Source: a virus
Virus record (IMG/VR): IMGVR_UViG_3300046808_000728
Coordinates: 1 to 51,047 of that record
DNA length: 51,047 bases
Direction: 5' to 3' (one strand)
Position numbers and translations under genes: made by a program. Below the pieces are notes generated by a model. The model did no database searches and was not told the origin of the DNA. It saw only the letters and a list, made by a program, of their open reading frames with translations. Positions 30,741-36,670 of the stretch are shown here, one piece after another. How positions within the stretch are numbered: position 1 is the stretch's first letter; the number at the start of each line of letters is the position of its first letter.

Positions 30741-31075
30741 TTAAAAACAAAGTATCAACACTGGGTTATTTTTTAAAGCGTCTGCGTGATTGTGGATTCA
30801 TAGCTATAAAAGTATATGACAAGTATTCATTTCAAGATTCACGAAAGTGGACTGTTATGGTCGATCCCGGTGGCAGAAGCGTTGGTATAACTTGCTACCA
30901 AAACAAAGATTACAAGGGTGATGTGTTTTTTGAAATAAACGACGGCGGCACCCTCTTTCCAAAGAATTACAATTTGAAAACAAATTCCATGGAAATTGTG
31001 ATTACTTCTCTTCTGGAAAAGGGAGTAAATCAAAAGAGCGAGGATAATGAATTTCTAAAAAAAGAAAAGGTTTAA
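30737..31075 (+). CDS. Hypothetical protein downstream of the clamp
   Basis: A 112-residue alpha/beta protein (STLGYFLKRLRDCGFIAIKVYD, RKWTVMVDPGGRSVGITCYQNK, VFFEINDGGTLFPKNYNLKTNSMEIVITSLLEKGV). Similar small proteins follow gp45 in some marine T4-type phages, but I know no function. Its ATG overlaps the gp45 stop (ATGA), so it is translationally coupled to the clamp. A late-type promoter begins just after its stop. Confidence 0.55.
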   Translation: MIKNKVSTLGYFLKRLRDCGFIAIKVYDKYSFQDSRKWTVMVDPGGRSVGITCYQNKDYKGDVFFEINDGGTLFPKNYNLKTNSMEIVITSLLEKGVNQKSEDNEFLKKEKV

Positions 31076-31077
31076 TT

Positions 31078-31083
31078 TAAATA
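31078..31083 (+). promoter_or_regulatory. Late-type promoter within the replication cluster
   Basis: TTTAAATACTATT directly precedes ATG 31089 and differs from the T4 late consensus TATAAATACTATT at one base. TAAATA ends 5 nt before the ATG, and there is no -35. Confidence 0.75.
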
Positions 31084-31088
31084 CTATT

Positions 31089-31373
31089 ATGAACGATGAC
31101 GAATCGGATTATACGGAAGACGATATAAAGAAACTTTTAATTGATTCGTTAAAAATAAAATTAAAAGATGATAGGAAAAAACCTAGTCGGGTTAAAATGA
31201 ATCAGGCTATAATTTCGTCTTTAAGTGAGTTCATGAGTTGCTTTGCCCTCATAGGTTATGATTTAGAAGGCAATTACGTCAATCTAAGGATAAGCAAAAC
31301 ACCTATGGATAAATCTGCTTTGGAGCATTCCTTTATAAAGGAGTTTAGTAAATTTATAAATGAGTCAATGTAA
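31089..31373 (+). CDS. Small hypothetical protein with its own late-type promoter
   Basis: A 94-residue protein. The acidic N-terminus (MNDDESDYTEDDIKKLL) is followed by SLKIKLKDDRKKPSRVKMNQAIISSLSEFMSCFALIGYDLEGNYVNLRISKTP and a C-terminal helix FIKEFSKFINESM. Not recognised. A near-perfect late consensus precedes it. The T4 late co-activator gp33 is a small protein of similar size, but I see no sequence signature and do not assign it. One-base overlap (TAATG) with the next gene. Confidence 0.5.
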   Translation: MNDDESDYTEDDIKKLLIDSLKIKLKDDRKKPSRVKMNQAIISSLSEFMSCFALIGYDLEGNYVNLRISKTPMDKSALEHSFIKEFSKFINESM

Positions 31374-31654
31374 TGTTGAAGGGTTTATTCAAGAAAAAAC
31401 TAAGATTTGGAGACGCATATGCGGTGCAAACTGGTGATTATGCGGGTCAAATGTACATTTTCATAGAAAAAACAAAGGACAGCTATGAATTCTTGTCAAG
31501 TCCGCTGATGGAAAATCGATCAGTGCCTGTGGAAAAGTTTGACTTTGCGTTGCAGGAAGGTATAATTGAGTATGTCGAAAGGTTGCCTAGATATGTCCGC
31601 AATATTACGCGGGCTAAATTCAAAGAAAACGAATCATTTTATAAATCTGCCTGA
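31373..31654 (+). CDS. Small hypothetical protein, primase-proximal
   Basis: A 93-residue protein beginning with a basic LKGLFKKKLRFGDAYAVQTGDYAGQMYIFIEKTKDSYEFLS segment and continuing VPVEKFDFALQEGIIEYVERLPRYVRNITRAKF. The strand pair with VqTGdYaG.m is reminiscent of small KOW/SH3-like barrels, a weak inference. It overlaps the primase reading frame by about 60 nt, so the two proteins use the same DNA in different frames there. Confidence 0.55.
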   Translation: MLKGLFKKKLRFGDAYAVQTGDYAGQMYIFIEKTKDSYEFLSSPLMENRSVPVEKFDFALQEGIIEYVERLPRYVRNITRAKFKENESFYKSA

Positions 31655-32660
31655 GAGTTATGTGGTTTCCAAGTTTTTTGAACTGGGACCATATCCAACG
31701 CAGAACGCATACAACAACACATATCAATGTTGCTGCCCTATATGTAAAGAAGGTAAAAGTTTTGGAAAAAAACAGAGATGTTTCTACATCCCATCAAACG
31801 ATTTGATATTTTGCCACAATTGTGGATGGTCTAGCAAGCCTCTGAAGTGGATTACCACAGTCTCCGGGATGTCGGTATCTGAAGTTTATGCAGAAATACA
31901 ACAGGGTGAGTTTGATATGATTAATATATCAGATGGCGAAGTTCCAACCTCTGTTGAAGTGCCATCATTACCTCAAGATTGCATCAATTTATACGACAAA
32001 ACTCAAGTCTCGTTCTACATTAAAAATAATATAGTTGTAAATGCCTTCAAATATTTAAAATCTAGAAATCTGCTGAAGGCCATCAACAAACCAGACTCCA
32101 TGTATATATCTTTGAAGGATTATGGACACAAAAACAGATTGGTTCTACCATTCAAGGACGTTGATGGTAAAATTGTATTCTACCAAAGCCGTAAAATATT
32201 TGATTGGGACGAAAAATGCAGATACTTATCAAAGCGTGATTCAGATAAATCGCTATTCAACATAGATAAGGTCGATTCATCGAATGGTGATGTCATTTAC
32301 ATGTTTGAAGGCCCGATTGATGCGTGTTTTATAAAAAACGGAGTCGCGGTCGCTGGCATTAATGAAGGTAATGTGCTGTTTACAAATAAACAAGAAGAAC
32401 AACTAAGGCAGTTTAAGTTTTTCAAAGTTGTTTGGTGTTTGGATAGCCAATATTTGGATTCAGCGAGTAGAGAAAAAACCAAAGTGTTGCTAGAATCTGG
32501 ACAAACTGTATTTATTTGGCCTGAAAATTACGGCAAAAGATACAAAGACTTCAATGAAATGTGTATAGATAGAGATATTTTTGAAATAGATCAAGAATTT
32601 GTCAATAAAAATACATATTCTGGTAAATTGGGTCTTACAAGATTAAGAATGATCAATTAA
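31593..32660 (+). CDS. 61: DNA primase gp61
   Basis: From ATG 31593, 355 residues. The zinc module is YQCCCPICKEG (about 42-52) and LIFCHNCGWSSKPLKWI (about 70-86). A linker leads to the RNA-polymerase/TOPRIM part: GHKNRLVLPFKDVDGKIVFYQSR, YMFEGPIDACFIKNGVAVAG (TOPRIM Glu, about 234-253), VVWCLDSQYLDSA (about 279-291, acidic pair) and a KRYKDFNEM segment. It makes RNA primers with gp41. The exact start is uncertain: ATG 31572 and TTG 31566 are also in frame and lie deeper in the previous gene. A terminator follows 2 nt after the stop. Confidence 0.88.
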   Translation: MSAILRGLNSKKTNHFINLPESYVVSKFFELGPYPTQNAYNNTYQCCCPICKEGKSFGKKQRCFYIPSNDLIFCHNCGWSSKPLKWITTVSGMSVSEVYAEIQQGEFDMINISDGEVPTSVEVPSLPQDCINLYDKTQVSFYIKNNIVVNAFKYLKSRNLLKAINKPDSMYISLKDYGHKNRLVLPFKDVDGKIVFYQSRKIFDWDEKCRYLSKRDSDKSLFNIDKVDSSNGDVIYMFEGPIDACFIKNGVAVAGINEGNVLFTNKQEEQLRQFKFFKVVWCLDSQYLDSASREKTKVLLESGQTVFIWPENYGKRYKDFNEMCIDRDIFEIDQEFVNKNTYSGKLGLTRLRMIN

Positions 32661-32662
32661 AC

Positions 32663-32692
32663 AAAAAACCCATGGATAACCATGGGTTTTTT
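32663..32692. terminator. Bidirectional terminator between primase and the convergent gene
   Basis: CCCATGG (32669-32675), an ATAA loop, CCATGGG (32680-32686), flanked by A6 (32663-32668) and T8 (32687-32694), gives a 13-bp stem with U-tracts on both strands. Confidence 0.9.
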
Positions 32693-32715
32693 TTGATTTT
32701 TAGGGTTTTTAAAAT

Positions 32716-33159
32716 TCAGACATACTTGTATTTCGCATTCTTGGTCTGCGCCATGAATCCGAGGAATCCTTGGTGCAACGCAGCCAAGTCAGAAGCAACA
32801 CGGGATATCTTCGTTTGCTGTGATTGTTTCATCTTATCAAACACTGTATCAGGCTCCGCATTAGCTAATCTGCTTTGAATGCTTGTTGGGTCTTCGCTAT
32901 TCAAGACCTTTAAGAATTGATCGATTGAATCAATCCATGTTTGCAGTTCACCTACGATTTGCTGGTTTCTTTTTGAGAGGATATCAGCTAATTCGCTTTG
33001 TGTAGTGTCCATATCAGTCGATGCGTCGAATGCAGTTGGGTCAGTTCCATCATCTAGAGAGTTTTCCATAGCATCTCTTTCGAGATCGTCATCCATCATA
33101 TCAATATCATCGGCTTCTAATAAAACCTTCTTAAATCTAGCAGCGTATAGATTGGTCAT
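32716..33159 (-). CDS. Acidic helical hypothetical protein, late-type
   Basis: From ATG 33159 the protein has 147 residues: TNLYAARFKKVLLEADDIDMMDDDLERDAMENSLDDG, then helices STDMDTTQSELADILSKRNQQIVGELQTWIDSIDQFLKVLN and KMKQSQQTKISRVASDLAALHQGFLGFMAQTKNAKYKYV. The conserved-looking C-terminal helix and acidic N-terminus resemble small virion proteins of marine T4-type phages, but no function is known to me. The frame extends to 33216, but the late-type promoter (TAAATA 33165-33170) leaves ATG 33159 as the start, 5 nt downstream. Confidence 0.6.
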   Translation of the reverse strand: MTNLYAARFKKVLLEADDIDMMDDDLERDAMENSLDDGTDPTAFDASTDMDTTQSELADILSKRNQQIVGELQTWIDSIDQFLKVLNSEDPTSIQSRLANAEPDTVFDKMKQSQQTKISRVASDLAALHQGFLGFMAQTKNAKYKYV

Positions 33160-33164
33160 AGCAG

Positions 33165-33170
33165 TATTTA
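33165..33170 (-). promoter_or_regulatory. Late-type promoter for the 32716-33159 gene
   Basis: ACTAAATACTGCT directly before ATG 33159; TAAATA ends 5 nt before the ATG, no -35. It is divergent from a second late-type promoter 13 bp away. Confidence 0.7.
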
Positions 33171-33183
33171 GTGCTTTGATGAA

Positions 33184-33189
33184 TAAATA
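33184..33189 (+). promoter_or_regulatory. Late-type promoter for the 33195-34284 operon
   Basis: GAATAAATATACAC directly before ATG 33195; TAAATA ends 5 nt before the ATG, no -35. Confidence 0.7.
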
Positions 33190-33194
33190 TACAC

Positions 33195-33557
33195 ATGGCA
33201 AGCAAAGATTCCCCATATTCTACAGGTTTCATGTCTTCAAATATTAATTTTGATACTGATACCGAACAAATGTTTAGACAGATCAAAAGAGAAGAAAACG
33301 AAACACACGAAGCTATTCCAACTTTGCCATATGAAATGACAATGTTGCCACAATACTGCGCGAATATTGTCGATAATGCCATGAATGCATCAATTAACAT
33401 AGAAAATGTACTAAAATCTAAGAATTTTAAAAATAAAGACGACCTTTTAAAGTTAAAGAACAATTTGGATAAAATGATAAAATATCTCATCAGAAATGTC
33501 GATCCAACTCTTGACAAATTCGCAATAAGGCGTAGTATGGACTCAAATGACGAGTAA
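33195..33557 (+). CDS. Helical hypothetical protein, late-type
   Basis: A 120-residue protein. A flexible N-terminus (ASKDSPYSTGFMSSNINFDTDTEQM) is followed by helices YEMTMLPQYCANIVDNAMNASINIENVLKS and KDDLLKLKNNLDKMIKYLIRNVDPTLDKFAIRR. Not recognised. It begins the late-type plus-strand trio and overlaps the membrane protein gene by 11 nt. Confidence 0.55.
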   Translation: MASKDSPYSTGFMSSNINFDTDTEQMFRQIKREENETHEAIPTLPYEMTMLPQYCANIVDNAMNASINIENVLKSKNFKNKDDLLKLKNNLDKMIKYLIRNVDPTLDKFAIRRSMDSNDE

Positions 33558-34035
33558 AACAGTGTATAGTTCCATACTGGCATCGCTAGTATCCATCGTA
33601 TTGTTATCATATGGACTCAGTACTTGGGTTCCTTTTACAAACACATTATCCTTACTTGGATCGATTTTGATCATCGCTGGTTGCGTTGTATATGCCAAAT
33701 ATACGGGGGTTCTTTCAAAGAAAGAAGAAAAACCATCCAGTGATATGGATGATATTGCAAATATGATTTCTGAAATGGATGAAGTCATATCTGAATATGA
33801 AAACATGCTTTCAGAGCAACTGGTAAAACTTCCATGCAACTGCGGTCAGACTTTATTCGAGGGTATTTTGATACCAAATGCCGAGAATATGTGTAAATGT
33901 CCATCTTGCAAAGAGACATACAAGGTTATGGTAAGCTATGATTCAATTCTGGTTACAGAACCTCTGGAACCAGCTACCATTTATGAAAATTTAACAAAAG
34001 CTGCTTCGACCGACATTAATAAAACGCTAGAGTAA
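33547..34035 (+). CDS. Two-TM protein with a C-terminal zinc-ribbon-like motif, late-type
   Basis: A 162-residue protein. Two hydrophobic helices are visible (VYSSILASLVSIVLLSYGL, about 5-23, and LSLLGSILIIAGCVVYAKY, about 33-51), then a Lys/Glu linker, an acidic helix (DMDDIANMISEMDEVISEYENMLSEQL) and a four-Cys module CNCGQTLFEG...NMCKCPSCKETYKVMVSY (about 96-128) that reads as a zinc ribbon. No named family. The late-type operon position suggests a role in the envelope late in infection or in the virion; holin-like action is possible but unsupported. Confidence 0.6.
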   Translation: MTSKTVYSSILASLVSIVLLSYGLSTWVPFTNTLSLLGSILIIAGCVVYAKYTGVLSKKEEKPSSDMDDIANMISEMDEVISEYENMLSEQLVKLPCNCGQTLFEGILIPNAENMCKCPSCKETYKVMVSYDSILVTEPLEPATIYENLTKAASTDINKTLE

Positions 34036-34044
34036 ACTGGTCGC

Positions 34045-34284
34045 ATGCAAAACGTAAATATAAAACTGAAAAACGGCAAAGTCGAAATCATGGATGCAGT
34101 TTCATTCTCCAGATGGGTTTGTCTGGTCGAAGCTTTCGACATTATTTTTGAAAAAGCCGCTCAGCTCAATTTGGATATTGAGAGCTTTATAAAACCCGTC
34201 GCCATCGAACACTACATCAACGAAAGATTCGATTCTGTTCTGTGTGATGTGAAGTATGAATTGGAGAATGGTTTATTGAACTGA
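34045..34284 (+). CDS. Small hypothetical protein, last of the late-type plus operon
   Basis: A 79-residue protein (VNIKLKNGKVEIMDAVSFSRWVCLVEAFDIIFEKAAQLNLDIESFIKPVAIEHYINERF...), mixed strand then helices. Not recognised. It follows the zinc-ribbon protein by 9 nt and its end overlaps the convergent GT2 gene by 12 nt. The terminator for this transcript is about 180 bp further on, inside that opposing gene. Confidence 0.5.
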   Translation: MQNVNIKLKNGKVEIMDAVSFSRWVCLVEAFDIIFEKAAQLNLDIESFIKPVAIEHYINERFDSVLCDVKYELENGLLN

Positions 34285-35100
34285 TAACTCTCGCTCAATT
34301 CGTTCAATTGTCTCTTTACCAAGAGAAGGTTCGAAGTGTGCTTTTAGTTCAGTTGTATCCAAATCTAGTTCTTTGAATCCGATGAGATAATTTTTGAATC
34401 TTTGGTCTAGCTGATTTGGGTACGACACACCTTCTGGTCTATAAAATCGATGGCACCACCTTAAAAACGGCAGGCATAGTGTTCGCTTGCCGTTTTTTCT
34501 GTATTTTTCGTGGATGTATCCTTCTTCACCACCAAATCCCCTGAACTTTGTATTGAATCCTAACCATGAATCTTTTCTACATGAAAATAATCCAAGACCC
34601 TGCGCGGGTATCTCAAAAGGAACTCCGTTAGGATCTTCGCCTCGCTCATCATTACCCCACACCCCCCACATATTTGACCTCCAAACGAGATCAAAATGGG
34701 TAGAAGTTCCTTTAAGATTGTCATAAACCAATGGTCCTTGTAATAAATTGCCGTCATCTTCATTGTTATCATAAAAGTCTATTAATTTTTTAAGAGATCC
34801 CGGTTCTAGAAGAACATGACTGTCTATACTTAGCACATAAGGTGTCTCAGCAAGATCAAAAATTTTATTTCTGACAATAGTCGATTTATAATTTGTGAAA
34901 GGAAAGTATTGCACTGGTTCATCAACCCAATCTAAAAATTCCCGTATGCATTTGGAATGTGTTCCAGATGGATTATTGTCAATCACGACAAATTCGACAT
35001 TATCCATCACTTCTTTGTGAAATAATCTGATTGATTGTATTGTGAAATACAAACCGTCCAGATCATCATGAACTGCCATCCCAATTGTAAGTTTCCTCAT
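34273..35100 (-). CDS. Glycosyltransferase family 2-like
   Basis: A 275-residue protein. LTIGMAVHDDLDGLYFTIQSIRLFH (about 4-28), VEFVVIDNNPSGTHSKCIREFL (about 35-56), YVLSIDSHVLLEPGSLKKLIDFY (about 88-110, DSH in place of DXD), IPAQGLGLFSCRKDSWLGFNTKFRGFGGEEGYIHEKYRKNGKR (about 170-212) form a typical GT2 core with the GGEE..i acceptor motif. Close relatives sit near tail-fibre genes in marine phages. Next to two Thr/Pro-rich virion proteins it is a candidate for virion-protein glycosylation, an inference from position only. A weak early-type promoter (TTGCAA, 16 bp, TAAATT) ends 5 nt before its ATG. Confidence 0.78.
   Translation of the reverse strand: MRKLTIGMAVHDDLDGLYFTIQSIRLFHKEVMDNVEFVVIDNNPSGTHSKCIREFLDWVDEPVQYFPFTNYKSTIVRNKIFDLAETPYVLSIDSHVLLEPGSLKKLIDFYDNNEDDGNLLQGPLVYDNLKGTSTHFDLVWRSNMWGVWGNDERGEDPNGVPFEIPAQGLGLFSCRKDSWLGFNTKFRGFGGEEGYIHEKYRKNGKRTLCLPFLRWCHRFYRPEGVSYPNQLDQRFKNYLIGFKELDLDTTELKAHFEPSLGKETIERIERELSVQ
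34463..34498 (+). terminator. Terminator for the 33195-34284 operon, inside the opposing GT2 gene
   Basis: AAAAACGGCAGGC (34463-34475) pairs with GCTTGCCGTTTTT (34485-34497, one G-T pair), with T6 at 34493-34498. Plus-strand transcripts would stop here, well inside the convergent coding sequence. On the minus strand it also has T5 and could attenuate the GT2 transcript when it is not translated. Confidence 0.75.
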
Positions 35101-35105
35101 ATTTT

Positions 35106-35133
35106 AATTTATTAAAAATTGAGTTTTTTGCAA
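35106..35133 (-). promoter_or_regulatory. Possible early-type promoter for the GT2 gene
   Basis: TTGCAA (35128-35133), a 16-bp spacer, TAAATT (35106-35111), 5 nt to ATG 35100. The -35 matches consensus at four of six positions, so this is the weakest of the set; TAAATT could equally be a one-mismatch late-type element. Confidence 0.4.
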
Positions 35134-35426
35134 GTATTTTCAACACATTCAGATGTTGTCGATGTGTTTAATGGAATTATCGTGGTGGTTGTAGTTGTGG
35201 TAGTAGTTGCTGGGAGGGTTGTGTTTATAGTCGATGGATCTGTTAATGAAGGAGACGGGGGGATTCTTACTTTCATTATCGGAGGTAGTGGAAACGGTGA
35301 TTTTGTTGTATTTTCGACCGGAGGAGGGAATATATACTTTATTTTAGGAGGACAGCACGGTATTTTTGGAGTTGCCGTTGTTGTCGAAGTAGTGGTCGGT
35401 TCTGGTGTTGTACCTGTCGTTTCCAT
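35112..35426 (-). CDS. Thr/Pro-rich mucin-like protein (shorter paralogue)
   Basis: A 104-residue low-complexity protein. PEPTTTSTTTATPKIPCCPP, a non-repetitive strand-like core (KIKYIFPPPVENTTKSPFPLPPIMKVRIPPSPSLTDPSTI), a Thr run (TTLPATTTTTTTTTIIPL) and a Cys-containing end CVENTCKKLNF. The core and ends align with the upstream neighbour (PPSxxLTDPS, C...C.nKL.), so the two are tandem duplicates. Such Thr/Pro tracts are extended and are typical O-glycosylation substrates in other systems. AGGA sits 8 nt before its ATG. A fibre or virion-surface accessory role is inferred from the late tail-fibre context. Confidence 0.6.
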   Translation of the reverse strand: METTGTTPEPTTTSTTTATPKIPCCPPKIKYIFPPPVENTTKSPFPLPPIMKVRIPPSPSLTDPSTINTTLPATTTTTTTTTIIPLNTSTTSECVENTCKKLNF

Positions 35427-35428
35427 AA

Positions 35429-35902
35429 TTAATATCCTAATTTATTAACACATGGTTTGCAAATTATACTGACTGTTGTGGATGTTGATGTCGATGTTGT
35501 AGTTATCGGCTGTATCGTAGTTGGAGTGATAGTTGTAGTTGATATAATCGAAGATGGGTCCGTCAATGGATAGCTCGGAGGAACTTTGACGGTTATGGCT
35601 TCAGGAAGAGGCGTCGGGGTTTTCGTAGTTACTATTACCGGTTCAGGAGGATGCTCTATAATCAACTCAGGGCAACTTAAACATGGGTAGCATGTCGTAG
35701 ATCCCGGAATTGGGGGTGGTGTCGTGGCTGTAGTTCCAGTGGTAGTACTTGTTGTTGTACTTGTGAGTGGGGGGGTAGTTGTAGTGGTAGTAGTTGTAGT
35801 GGTAGTAGTTGTGGTACTACCTGAAGGTGGCGGGGTAGTTGTAGACGAACCCTCTGGTGGAGGTGTAGTTTCGTCTGGTGGAGGTGTAGTTTCGTCTGGC
35901 AT
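35429..35902 (-). CDS. Thr/Pro-rich mucin-like protein (longer paralogue)
   Basis: A 157-residue protein. It starts with two DETTPPP repeats, then GSSTTTPPPSGS and a run of 14 Thr (about 30-43), TTSTTTGTTATTPPPIPG, a Cys cluster (TTCYPCLSCPELII), a core PEPVIVTTKTPTPLPEAITVKVPPSYPLTDPSSI, more Ser/Thr repeats, and CKPCVNKLGY at the end. It is paralogous to the next gene. DNA tandem repeats (21-bp units at 35853-35899) and a G7 tract point to length variability. AGGA lies 7 nt before its ATG. It is likely part of the late operon 38215 to 35112. Confidence 0.6.
   Translation of the reverse strand: MPDETTPPPDETTPPPEGSSTTTPPPSGSTTTTTTTTTTTTTTPPLTSTTTSTTTGTTATTPPPIPGSTTCYPCLSCPELIIEHPPEPVIVTTKTPTPLPEAITVKVPPSYPLTDPSSIISTTTITPTTIQPITTTSTSTSTTVSIICKPCVNKLGY
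35853..35899. repeat. 21-bp tandem repeat coding for DETTPPP units
   Basis: Two full 21-bp copies (35853-35873 and 35874-35894) and a partial third encode repeated DETTPPP at the N-terminus of the longer Thr/Pro-rich protein. A shorter 15-bp repeat in the Thr run lies about 35779-35810. Confidence 0.8.
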
Positions 35903-35904
35903 AC

Positions 35905-36669
35905 TTACATCCTGTTAAATTCGACTGTTTCTACAGTTGTTGCATTTTCGGTTCCTTGTGTGTGAAAATTTTTCAAAAACAAAACACTTGGAGCACTTAA
36001 TGACGAGATAGGAGATGAATATGAAAAACCGGGTCTAAATATGTCAGCGGAATCAGGATTGAAATTTATATTAATCGAAGTTAATTCTATGAATTCAGTT
36101 GATCCGTCTGGTTTAAAATCTATAGTGATCTTATCAGTGTTTGTATATTTAAATCGCATGGTTTTGTACGACTTGCCACTTGATAATATCTTAAATTCTG
36201 GATTTATATTTGAAAGTTCATTATAGTATGTAACATTATCATTAAAATCTCTTATAATTAAACTATTTCGTTTTATACTACCTAAACCAACACCGCTTCG
36301 AGTATTTGATGATAAAGCAAACAATCCAGTGGTGTCAAATGCTATACAAATCCCTAGAATTGAATCACTTTCCCCATTACCTTCGAGTATTATGCGTTCA
36401 TAATTTTCAGTTAATATGTAATTTCCATCTTCATCTAGTAAAAAACCAGATAAGGGAACAGTTCCGCTATATCCCAAATAATGACCCGGAATTGAAGACA
36501 GAGATGGTTTTGTTGATGTTAAGAAAGTTGCAAATGCAGCTTCATTACCAGATATAGCATACTGAAAACTCCAAATTATGTCATAATTTGGGTTGTAGTT
36601 CTTTTTTTCATCTACAAATGCTATATATTTTGCATTTGCTGGTAATTTAACATCAGATGGAAAGCTCAT
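35905..36669 (-). CDS. Phage structural protein, beta-rich
   Basis: A 254-residue, strand-rich protein. YDIIWSFQYAISGNEAAFATFLTSTKPSLSSIPGHYLGYSGTV, ILGICIAFDTTGLFALS, RNSLIIRDFNDNVTYYNELSNINPEF, MRFKYTNTDKITIDFKPDG and FIELTSININFNPDSADIFRPGFSYSSPIS give the pattern of a lectin-like (concanavalin-type) jelly roll in which 'f.l..s.....G..lGy.g' and 'i.ird' strands recur. I infer a virion attachment protein because it lies between a collar-domain fibre and the Thr/Pro-rich proteins. No catalytic motif is visible. Confidence 0.55.
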   Translation of the reverse strand: MSFPSDVKLPANAKYIAFVDEKKNYNPNYDIIWSFQYAISGNEAAFATFLTSTKPSLSSIPGHYLGYSGTVPLSGFLLDEDGNYILTENYERIILEGNGESDSILGICIAFDTTGLFALSSNTRSGVGLGSIKRNSLIIRDFNDNVTYYNELSNINPEFKILSSGKSYKTMRFKYTNTDKITIDFKPDGSTEFIELTSININFNPDSADIFRPGFSYSSPISSLSAPSVLFLKNFHTQGTENATTVETVEFNRM

Positions 36670-36670
36670 A

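Noticed and set aside
35119-35918. Plus-strand Val/Gly-rich reading frames opposite the Thr/Pro-rich genes
   Set aside because: They are the antisense image of Thr/Pro codon repeats (ACX/CCX read backwards as GTX/GGX) and have no start context or promoter.
36651-36670. TTATACTTTATAAT before the 35905-36669 gene as a promoter
   Set aside because: It is the coding end of the 36671-38215 gene, lacks TAAATA at the proper distance and lacks a TTGACA-like -35.
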